DNA from: an uncultured Ruminococcus sp.
GTDB taxonomy: Bacteria; Bacillota; Clostridia; Oscillospirales; Ruminococcaceae
NCBI GenBank assembly: GCA_947176685.1
Contig: CAMWRL010000114.1
Coordinates: 1 to 5,769, forward strand
Length of the DNA: 5,769 nucleotides
Direction of reading: 5' to 3'
Positions 1 through 5,702 of this stretch are shown in pieces. The notes beneath the pieces are model-generated. The model saw only the letters and a list, made by a program, of their open reading frames with translations. It did no database searches and was not told the origin of the DNA. The position numbers were made by a program, and so were the translations under genes. The number at the start of each line of letters is the position of its first letter. The stretch's first letter is position 1.

Positions 1-69
1 AATTCACTGTTTGTTAATATAATTTCCGGAACAGGACTGTTTCAGCGTTTTCAGGAGTACAAAAGCTGA
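1..69 (+). CDS. 3' end of an unidentified upstream gene (partial)
   Basis: The first reading frame is open from the window edge for 22 codons and ends in TGA. The residues end in GTGLFQRFQEYKS, which reads like a natural protein C-terminus with a mixed hydrophobic/charged composition. The other two plus-strand frames hit stops within the first 20 bases. Codon choice (CAG for Gln, TTC/TTT, GGA) resembles the following genes. I do not recognise the family and assign no function. The gene ends about 60 bases before the ppa promoter, so it is probably a separate transcription unit. A chance open frame is possible at this length. Confidence 0.4.
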   Translation, partial: NSLFVNIISGTGLFQRFQEYKS

Positions 70-77
70 AAGTTTTG

Positions 78-110
78 CGGTAATTTCTGATATTTTACAT
101 CATATTGCCG
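78..110 (+). terminator. possible weak terminator hairpin after the upstream gene
   Basis: CGGTAAT (78-84) can pair with ATTGCCG (104-110) with one G-U pair. Inside the loop TGAT (88-91) can pair with ATCA (99-102). The run after the stem is AAATTTTA rather than a clean T-tract. It lies between the stop of the partial gene and the ppa promoter, where a terminator would be expected, but the stem is modest and the call is tentative. Confidence 0.28.
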
Positions 111-126
111 AAATTTTACGGCGTTA

Positions 127-154
127 TTGACAAATTACGAAAAAATGGTATACT
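127..154 (+). promoter_or_regulatory. sigma-A promoter of the ppa-prs operon
   Basis: A perfect -35 box TTGACA (127-132) is followed after 16 bases by TATACT (149-154), a five-of-six match to the -10 consensus. Transcription would start near 161 and give a leader of about 60 bases before the pyrophosphatase ATG at 223. The in-frame TTG at 127 that could be read as a start codon is the first triplet of this -35 box, so it should not be in the mRNA. Confidence 0.72.
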
Positions 155-177
155 TATTAGTAGCAGACAATATTTTT

Positions 178-202
178 TTCCGGACAGCGACATATTCCGG
201 AA
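178..202 (+). promoter_or_regulatory. hairpin in the ppa leader
   Basis: TTCCGGA (178-184) pairs perfectly with TCCGGAA (196-202) over 7 bp around an 11-base loop. It lies within the predicted leader, is followed directly by TTTT, and ends 8 bases before the GGAGG ribosome binding site. It could protect the mRNA 5' end, modulate ribosome access or act as a weak attenuator. No ligand-binding riboswitch class is recognisable. The function is an inference from position only. Confidence 0.35.
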
Positions 203-210
203 TTTTGCGT

Positions 211-215
211 GGAGG
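211..215 (+). promoter_or_regulatory. ribosome binding site fixing the ppa start
   Basis: GGAGG lies 7 bases before the ATG at 223. This selects the 176-codon form over the longer open frame that begins with TTG at 127, which has no ribosome binding site and overlaps the promoter. Confidence 0.85.
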
Positions 216-222
216 TAGTCAA

Positions 223-753
223 ATGAACATCTGGCATAAAATCAGCCCCAAAAGAATTAACCCCGAACATTTCTATGCCGTTATAGAAATCGGCAAGGGC
301 AGCAAAATCAAGTACGAACTTGATAAGGAAACAGGTCTTATAAAAATGGACAGAATCCTGCATACTTCAACCCATTATCCTGCAAACTACGGCTTTATCC
401 CAAGAACCTACTCAGACGATAACGACCCTCTTGATGTGCTTGTTATCTGTTCTGAAAAACTCATTCCGCTTACTTTGGTAAAGTGCTATCCGGTCGGCGT
501 TATCAGAATGCTTGACAACGGTCACCGTGACGACAAGATTATCGCTATACCGTTCGATGACCCAAACTACAACATCTACAAGGATATTGACCAGATTCCC
601 AAGCATATCTTTGACGAAATGAGCCACTTCTTTACTGTATATAAGGAACTCGAACACAAGACGACAGCAGTCAATGAAGTCGAAAATGCCGAGACTGCAA
701 AGCAGATTATTGCCGGCGATATAGAGCGTTATATTGAAAACTTCTGTAAATAA
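223..753 (+). CDS. ppa: family I inorganic pyrophosphatase
   Basis: This soluble cytoplasmic enzyme hydrolyses pyrophosphate to two phosphates using divalent metal ions, usually Mg2+. The 176-residue length equals the usual bacterial size. The metal-site signature DDNDPLDVLV spans residues 65-74; D66, D68 and D71 match the E. coli metal ligands D65, D67 and D70. Further conserved positions are E22, the IKYELDKETG segment with K30 (29-38), R44, HYPANYGFIP with Y52 and Y56 (51-60), D98, D103, K105 and YK at 140-141. All expected catalytic residues are therefore present. The start at 223 is chosen because of the GGAGG site and the promoter position. The PRPP synthetase gene follows after 26 bases, so the two are almost certainly co-transcribed. 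This is functionally sensible because PRPP-consuming transferases release pyrophosphate. The identification is firm; quaternary structure and metal preference cannot be read from the sequence. Confidence 0.97.
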   Translation: MNIWHKISPKRINPEHFYAVIEIGKGSKIKYELDKETGLIKMDRILHTSTHYPANYGFIPRTYSDDNDPLDVLVICSEKLIPLTLVKCYPVGVIRMLDNGHRDDKIIAIPFDDPNYNIYKDIDQIPKHIFDEMSHFFTVYKELEHKTTAVNEVENAETAKQIIAGDIERYIENFCK

Positions 754-779
754 AAAATAACTGAAAGGAAAAAAATTTT

Positions 780-1922
780 ATGACAGCATCAAATGAAAGT
801 TTATTCAGTCAGTCAAACGTTCCGCCGATAGGCATTATCGCTATGGAAAGCGTTAAGGAAATCGGCGAAAAAATCGACAGATACCTTGTTGAATGGGCAG
901 GCAGGACAGGCTTTGAAACGGATACTTTTCTGATTGAGAGCGAATGCCCCCGATTCTCCTCCGGTGACGGCAAGGGTCTTATCAAGTCAACCGTCCGTGG
1001 CAAAGACCTTTTTATAATTGTTGACGTAGGCAACTACAACATAAAATACAACTCTTTCGGCCAGGAAAACGCTATGTCCCCCGATGACCATTTTCAGGAT
1101 TTAAAGAGAATCATTCAGGCAGCAAGCGGTAAGGCTCATAAAATCACCGTTATTATGCCGAACCTTTACGGCGGAAGACAGCACAGAAGAAATTACCGTG
1201 AATCGCTTGACTGCGCCTGCGCTTTGCAGGAACTCGAAGCTATGGGCGTTTCAAATATCGTTACGTTTGACGCTCACGACCCTCGTGTGCAGAACGCTGT
1301 ACCGCTTATGGGATTTGACAACGTTATGCCTACTTATCAGGTACTTAAAACTATGTTCAGGGACATAAAGGATATTGACTGTTCAAAGGACAAGTTTATG
1401 ATTGTAAGTCCCGACGAAGGCGCACTCAACAGAAATATGTATTATGCGTCAGTATTGGGCGTTGATATGGGAATGTTCTATAAAAGGCGTGACTACTCCA
1501 CTATCGTAAACGGCAGAAATCCGATTGTTGCTCACGAATATCTCGGAAACTCCGTTGAGGGTAAGGACGTTTTTGTTGCAGATGACATTATATCTTCCGG
1601 CGAATCTATGCTTGACCTTGCGTATAACCTCAAAGCAAAAAAAGCAAAGAGAATTTTCACTTATGCTACTTATGCGATTTTCACCAATGGTCTTGAAAAG
1701 TTCGACAAGGCTTACAAGGACGGTTATATTGACGGCGTATTCGGTACAAATCTTACTTACAGAACTCCCGAACTTCTCAGCAGGGAATGGTTCCACGAAG
1801 TTGACGTTTCAAAATATATCGCTTACTTTATTGAAGCTATAAATCACGATGTTTCAATCAGCAGAATTATTGACCCGCACGAAAAAATCCAGAATCTTCT
1901 TGTAAAATACGGTATGAAGTAA
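780..1922 (+). CDS. prs: ribose-phosphate pyrophosphokinase (PRPP synthetase), long divergent form
   Basis: The enzyme transfers pyrophosphate from ATP to ribose 5-phosphate, giving PRPP and AMP for nucleotide, histidine, tryptophan and NAD synthesis. It has 380 residues against about 315 for the classical enzyme, much of the excess lying in the N-terminal part. Family landmarks in order are RGKDLFIIVDVGNYN (73-87), the flexible-loop counterpart GGRQHRRNYR (131-140), DAHD (164-167, containing the ATP-site His), VSPDEGALNR (209-218), KRRD (235-238) and the PRPP-binding loop VADDIISSGES (266-276). The C-terminal HDVSISRI resembles the NEESIS end of E. coli Prs. Classical enzymes have DDxIDTGGT in the PRPP loop and an RxPI segment after the flexible loop; both are altered here. 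An AAAGGAA ribosome binding site (764-770) precedes the ATG. The gene ends in tandem in-frame stops (TAATAA) just before a terminator. The role is likely, but a paralogue with other substrates or regulation is possible. Confidence 0.9.
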   Translation: MTASNESLFSQSNVPPIGIIAMESVKEIGEKIDRYLVEWAGRTGFETDTFLIESECPRFSSGDGKGLIKSTVRGKDLFIIVDVGNYNIKYNSFGQENAMSPDDHFQDLKRIIQAASGKAHKITVIMPNLYGGRQHRRNYRESLDCACALQELEAMGVSNIVTFDAHDPRVQNAVPLMGFDNVMPTYQVLKTMFRDIKDIDCSKDKFMIVSPDEGALNRNMYYASVLGVDMGMFYKRRDYSTIVNGRNPIVAHEYLGNSVEGKDVFVADDIISSGESMLDLAYNLKAKKAKRIFTYATYAIFTNGLEKFDKAYKDGYIDGVFGTNLTYRTPELLSREWFHEVDVSKYIAYFIEAINHDVSISRIIDPHEKIQNLLVKYGMK

Positions 1923-1931
1923 TAACAGAAA

Positions 1932-1965
1932 AAAAGCGTTTCTGCAACTGTACGGAAACGCTTTT
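1932..1965 (+). terminator. intrinsic terminator of the ppa-prs operon
   Basis: AAAAGCGTTTC (1932-1942) pairs perfectly with GAAACGCTTTT (1955-1965), an 11-bp stem with a 12-base loop. The T-run is part of the right arm and continues as ATAGTTT. The hairpin begins 9 bases after the first prs stop codon. The A-run on the left arm would also allow some activity on the other strand. Confidence 0.88.
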
Positions 1966-2015
1966 ATAGTTTAAAAAATTATTTAACGGGGTTTATGAAA
2001 TTTAAGTGAAAACTA

Positions 2016-2033
2016 TTGACAAATATTTGTCAA
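2016..2033. promoter_or_regulatory. perfect 18-bp palindrome, probable repressor operator
   Basis: TTGACAAAT (2016-2024) is followed immediately by its reverse complement ATTTGTCAA (2025-2033). The left arm contains the whole -35 box and the right arm fills most of the spacer, so a dimeric repressor bound here would block RNA polymerase. Size and symmetry suit MarR- or TetR-type dimeric regulators, but the family is an inference, and no complete regulator gene lies in the window. Confidence 0.65.
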
Positions 2034-2044
2034 CATGTTATAAT
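2016..2044 (+). promoter_or_regulatory. consensus promoter of the ABC exporter gene
   Basis: The -35 box TTGACA (2016-2021) and the -10 box TATAAT (2039-2044) are both perfect matches, separated by the optimal 17 bases. TG at 2036-2037 adds an extended -10 element. Transcription should start near 2051, giving a leader of about 25 bases with the ribosome binding site AAAGGGTGA (2062-2070) before the ATG at 2075. Such a strong promoter in front of an exporter suggests it is normally repressed, which fits the overlapping palindrome. Confidence 0.85.
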
Positions 2045-2074
2045 TAACCGTATCTCAAAAGAAAGGGTGAAGAT

Positions 2075-5038
2075 ATGCTTCAGTTAAAAGAGATTTTCAA
2101 GCAGTACGGCAGCGGTGACAATAAGGTTACAGCTCTCAACGGCGTGAATATTACATTCCGTGAAAATGAGTTTGTGGCTATACTGGGACACTCCGGCTGC
2201 GGTAAAACCACTATGCTTAATATTATAGGCGGACTTGACCACTATACGTCAGGCGACCTGATAATTAACGGAGTTTCTACAAAAAAGTACAGGGACAGGG
2301 ACTGGGACGCTTACCGCAATCATTCGATAGGCTTTATTTTCCAGAGTTATAACCTCATTCCGCACCAGACAGTACTTGCAAATGTTGAACTTGCACTTAC
2401 TATTTCAGGCGTTTCAAAGTCGGAACGCCGCAACCGTGCCAAAGATGCACTTAAAAAAGTAGGACTTGGAAATCAGCTTCATAAAAAGCCAAACCAGATG
2501 TCGGGCGGACAAATGCAGAGAGTTGCAATTGCCCGTGCATTGATAAATAATCCGGACATTCTGCTTGCTGACGAGCCGACCGGAGCGTTGGACAGCGAAA
2601 CAAGTATTCAGGTTATGGAACTCCTCAAGGATATAGCAAAAGATAAACTTGTTATAATGGTAACGCATAATCCGGAGCTTGCGGAAGAATATGCAACAAG
2701 AATTGTACGCATAAAGGACGGTCAGCTTACAGATGACAGCGACTCTTATACTCCGGAAGAAGTTGTTGAAGAAGTTCAGGAAACCAAAAAGAAAAGAGTA
2801 TCAATGTCATTCGGTACAGCGGTATCGCTGTCGCTGAATAACCTTATGACCAAAAAGGGCAGAACACTTTTAACTTCGTTTGCTGGCTCTATAGGAATTA
2901 TTGGTATCGCAACCATTCTGTCACTGTCGGCGGGCATCAACGATTATATCAATAACGTTCAGGAAGAAACACTGTCTTCGTATCCGGTTCAGATTACGAG
3001 GGAAACCGCTGATACTTCAAAGATGTTCGAGGCTATGGCGAAAAGCGGAGAGGACGAAGCAAACAAGGAAAACAGTGATGATAAAGTCTATTCAAATACT
3101 TTGATGTACGATATGTTCAATACTATGAACTCCTCAGCAAAACAGATAAATAATATGAAGGCTTTCAAGGAGTTCGTGGACACCAGCAGCGATATACAGG
3201 ACAAATCCTCAGCTATTTCATATACTTATGATGTTAGTATTCCGGTGTTTACCAAGACCCCCGACGGCGAGATTGTAAAGGTTGACTTTATGGAAATGTA
3301 CTCAAACGCTCTTGGAGTAGGCGAGGAATATATGTCAATGGCTATGAGCGACCCTATGAGTATGCAGATGTCCGCAAGTATGGGACTTAATGTTATGACT
3401 GAAATGCTCGGCAATGAGGACGGAACAGGTGTCAGCGAACTTATAACAAAGCAGTACGAAGTTGTAAACGGCAGATTTCCCGAAAGTTACGACGAAGCTG
3501 TAGTTGTACTCACTCAGAATAACGAACTGCCGGACGTTATAGCATATGCAATGGGTCTGAAAAATACTGATGCTTTCGCTGATATAATCAAGTCCGCAAT
3601 GAGTGGCGAAAATATTGATGACTATGGTACGCTTGAATGGAGTTATGACGAAATTCTTGAAAAGAAGTTCAAGATAATACTCCCTTGTGAGTCCTACCAG
3701 AAGAACGAGGACGGAAAAGGTTATACCAACCTTGCGAAAAACGAAAAGGGAATTGATTTCCTGTACAACTCCGACAACGTGGGTACGGAACTGAAAATAG
3801 TAGGTTTTATCCGTCCTAACGAGGACGTCAAAATGGGTATGATAAACGGATATATTGCATATACTCCGATGCTTACGAAGCACGTTATTGAGCAGGCAGA
3901 AAACAGCGACCTTGTAAAGGAACAGACCAGCAACAAAAAGACGGATATTCTTACGGGTGCGAAGTTTATGACAGACGACTACAAAGAACCCGATGACAAC
4001 GATAAAATATCTTCCGCAAAGGAATATATAAAAGAAGCTCCGGATAGCAAAAAAGCCGAAATATATAAATTCGTTTCGGCAGTGCCGGACGAAGAAAAAA
4101 TGCTTTCAGACGTTCAGAAAATGATTTCAAAGATGTCCGACAAGGAAAAGCAGTCGGCAGTTGCGGAATTTTTCGCTCAGCAGATGGGCGTTGAAAGCTC
4201 ACAGATAGAAGAGTATACCAAGACTATGAGCGAGGACGAGTTCAACGAAGCTCTTATTGGAGTTATGACTGCTAAGTATATGCTGGAAAGTTCCGCAGAA
4301 ATCGAAAAGAAACTTGCTGAATATTCCGATAAGGAACTCGCTGAGGAACTTGATAAAATGAAGATTTCTGATAATGCGTATATTCAGGTTTTCGAGACGT
4401 TCATTCCGGAGGAAATCTCAGAATCAACTTATGAAGCCAATCTGAAGCTTATGGGTCAGGCAGACCTTGACGACCCGTCAGGAATAACTATCTATTCAAA
4501 GACCTTTGAGGACAAGGACGATATCGCAGACGCCATAAAAGACTACAACAATTCAGCAGAAGACAGTGATGTTATTCATTATACCGACTATGTGGCATTG
4601 CTTATGTCTTCAATAACAAGTATAATAAGCGGTATATCATATCTGCTTATAGCATTTGTAGGAATATCACTTGTTGTATCTTCAATAATGATTGGAATCA
4701 TAACATATATATCCGTTCTTGAGCGTACAAGGGAAATCGGTATACTGCGTGCTATCGGTGCTTCAAAGCACGATGTCTCGACCGTTTTCAATGCCGAAAC
4801 CTTAATAGTCGGACTGACAGCCGGACTTATCGGCATAGGCGTGTCGGAACTCCTGACTATTCCGATAAATATGATTATACATTCGCTGACGACGCTTGAT
4901 ACTCTCAACGCTTATGTACCGCCTGTTGCGGCAGTAATACTTGTTGTGATAAGTATGGGACTTACTCTGATAGCCGGAGTAATACCGTCAAGAGTTGCTT
5001 CAAAGAAAGACCCCGTTGAAGCCCTTAGAACTGAATAA
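2075..5038 (+). CDS. fused ABC exporter: LolD-type ATPase plus MacB/FtsX-type permease
   Basis: This 987-residue membrane protein joins an ABC ATPase (about 1-220) to a type VII (MacB-like) permease. The ATPase is complete: Walker A GHSGCGKTT (38-46), Q-loop Q90, signature MSGGQMQR (142-149), Walker B ILLADEP (162-168), D-loop ALD (171-173) and switch His198. An acidic/lysine linker (221-241) and a likely amphipathic helix (245-260) lead to TM1 (about 265-286). An extracellular region of about 550 residues follows (290-840), then the FtsX block with TM2 (about 847-880), the cytoplasmic motif LERTREIGILRAIGASK (882-898), TM3 (about 906-928) and TM4 (about 948-970). The extracellular part is far larger than that of MacB and holds a Met-rich patch (406-444) and a charged helical stretch (640-770). 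Family members extrude peptides, antibiotics or lipoproteins, or transmit force to envelope enzymes; the substrate cannot be told here. The gene is transcribed alone from its own promoter. Confidence 0.92.
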   Translation: MLQLKEIFKQYGSGDNKVTALNGVNITFRENEFVAILGHSGCGKTTMLNIIGGLDHYTSGDLIINGVSTKKYRDRDWDAYRNHSIGFIFQSYNLIPHQTVLANVELALTISGVSKSERRNRAKDALKKVGLGNQLHKKPNQMSGGQMQRVAIARALINNPDILLADEPTGALDSETSIQVMELLKDIAKDKLVIMVTHNPELAEEYATRIVRIKDGQLTDDSDSYTPEEVVEEVQETKKKRVSMSFGTAVSLSLNNLMTKKGRTLLTSFAGSIGIIGIATILSLSAGINDYINNVQEETLSSYPVQITRETADTSKMFEAMAKSGEDEANKENSDDKVYSNTLMYDMFNTMNSSAKQINNMKAFKEFVDTSSDIQDKSSAISYTYDVSIPVFTKTPDGEIVKVDFMEMYSNALGVGEEYMSMAMSDPMSMQMSASMGLNVMTEMLGNEDGTGVSELITKQYEVVNGRFPESYDEAVVVLTQNNELPDVIAYAMGLKNTDAFADIIKSAMSGENIDDYGTLEWSYDEILEKKFKIILPCESYQKNEDGKGYTNLAKNEKGIDFLYNSDNVGTELKIVGFIRPNEDVKMGMINGYIAYTPMLTKHVIEQAENSDLVKEQTSNKKTDILTGAKFMTDDYKEPDDNDKISSAKEYIKEAPDSKKAEIYKFVSAVPDEEKMLSDVQKMISKMSDKEKQSAVAEFFAQQMGVESSQIEEYTKTMSEDEFNEALIGVMTAKYMLESSAEIEKKLAEYSDKELAEELDKMKISDNAYIQVFETFIPEEISESTYEANLKLMGQADLDDPSGITIYSKTFEDKDDIADAIKDYNNSAEDSDVIHYTDYVALLMSSITSIISGISYLLIAFVGISLVVSSIMIGIITYISVLERTREIGILRAIGASKHDVSTVFNAETLIVGLTAGLIGIGVSELLTIPINMIIHSLTTLDTLNAYVPPVAAVILVVISMGLTLIAGVIPSRVASKKDPVEALRTE

Positions 5039-5085
5039 CCAAAAAAACGGACGCTTTCAGTTCGATACTCATAAAGAAGTTTAAT

Positions 5086-5117
5086 CCCCGAAGCAATTAT
5101 TGATAACTGCTTCGGGG
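5086..5117. terminator. terminator between convergent genes, probably bidirectional
   Basis: CCCCGAAGCA (5086-5095) pairs perfectly with TGCTTCGGGG (5108-5117), a 10-bp GC-rich stem with a 12-base loop. It lies 48 bases after the exporter stop and about 60 bases beyond the stop of the convergent GNAT gene, so it can serve both. The T-rich tails are imperfect on both strands (CTTATTGTT on plus, ATTAAACTTCTTT on minus), so efficiency may be moderate. Confidence 0.78.
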
Positions 5118-5178
5118 CTTATTGTTAATATTCAATTACTCGCATAAATCATAATTTTCCGTTTTGTTTTATTGTACT

Positions 5179-5637
5179 CTATAAAATCAATTCAAAAAAT
5201 AGTTCCGCATGCTCATTATCATTATACTGTTGAATTTCCTGAAATCCACAACTACGATATAAATGCTGCGCCGCAGAAAATTGCCTTCGTGTATCTAAAA
5301 GCACTTTGTGATATTGCTGTGCTTTGGCATATGCGATTGCGTGTTCCAGCAAAAGCCTTCCATAACCATGTCCTTGAAATTCAGAAAGTACAAACATACG
5401 CTTTAATTCAAGCACTTTCTGTTCGCTGTCAATAATGCGCACCGCAATTGTTCCAATCAAAACATCATGCTTAAATAAGCACCAGAAACAGCCATTATGC
5501 ATATAATGCCGTTCTACGTCTGCAATATCAGCGTGTCTATCCATTGGCGAAAATGGAATACCAACAGCTGAAAAACATTTTTCAAAAAAGTCTTCCACTG
5601 ATTGTTGCATATCAGATTTAAAAGCTATAATATCCAT
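5179..5637 (-). CDS. GNAT-family N-acetyltransferase
   Basis: A 152-residue cytoplasmic protein of the GNAT superfamily, which moves an acetyl group from acetyl-CoA to an amine. Motif A is clear: the beta-4 strand ELKRMFVLSEF (77-87) leads into the pyrophosphate-binding loop QGHGYG (88-93, the Q/RxxGxG/A signature) and the helix RLLLEHAIAYAKA. The KVLLDT strand (111-116) and motif B HLYRSCGFQEI (125-135) follow. The length is typical of single-domain members. Substrate specificity (small molecule, antibiotic, polyamine or protein N-terminus) cannot be inferred. The ATG at 5637 is supported by a strong ribosome binding site. Gln codons are about evenly CAA and CAG (6 to 5), whereas prs uses only CAG (9 of 9), which hints at a separate origin. 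The gene is convergent with the exporter and lies 39 bases after the stop of an upstream minus-strand gene, so the two may be co-transcribed. Confidence 0.9.
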   Translation of the reverse strand: MDIIAFKSDMQQSVEDFFEKCFSAVGIPFSPMDRHADIADVERHYMHNGCFWCLFKHDVLIGTIAVRIIDSEQKVLELKRMFVLSEFQGHGYGRLLLEHAIAYAKAQQYHKVLLDTRRQFSAAQHLYRSCGFQEIQQYNDNEHAELFFELIL

Positions 5638-5642
5638 TGATA

Positions 5643-5649
5643 CACCTCC
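5643..5649 (-). promoter_or_regulatory. strong ribosome binding site of the GNAT gene
   Basis: The minus strand reads GGAGGTG here, a near-perfect anti-16S match, 5 bases before the ATG at 5637 (7 bases from the GGAGG core). It fixes the start codon. Confidence 0.85.
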
Positions 5650-5675
5650 ATAAATTCTGATTTATATTAGTAATA

Positions 5676-5702
5676 ATTATACATCAAAGCCGTTATTGTC
5701 AA
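5676..5702 (-). promoter_or_regulatory. possible promoter of the GNAT gene
   Basis: On the minus strand a perfect TTGACA (5702-5697) and a perfect TATAAT (5681-5676) are present, but the spacer is only 15 bases, shorter than the usual 16-18. The -10 box overlaps the TAA stop codon of the upstream partial gene and the -35 box lies inside that coding region. It may give the acetyltransferase independent expression, or the match may be partly fortuitous. Confidence 0.4.

Noticed and set aside
1449..1796. A 115-codon minus-strand open frame within prs
   Set aside because: It is antisense to conserved prs sequence with no protein family resemblance.
1525..1842. A 105-codon plus-strand open frame overlapping prs in another frame
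   Set aside because: It overlaps the conserved PRPP-loop region of prs in a shifted frame, has a low-complexity Leu/Thr/Arg-rich translation, and is best explained as a shadow.
1966..2015. AT-rich gap between the prs terminator and the exporter promoter, checked for a small gene or riboswitch
   Set aside because: It is only 50 bases long, has no ribosome binding site followed by an open frame, and no convincing stem.
3335..3883. A 182-codon minus-strand open frame inside the exporter gene
   Set aside because: It lies fully antisense to a well-supported coding region. Its translation has no recognisable motif, and antisense openness follows from the codon bias of the real gene.
5172..5435. 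An 87-codon plus-strand open frame opposite the acetyltransferase
   Set aside because: It is antisense to the GNAT motif A and B regions and shows no family resemblance. The minus-strand gene has a strong ribosome binding site and clear motifs.
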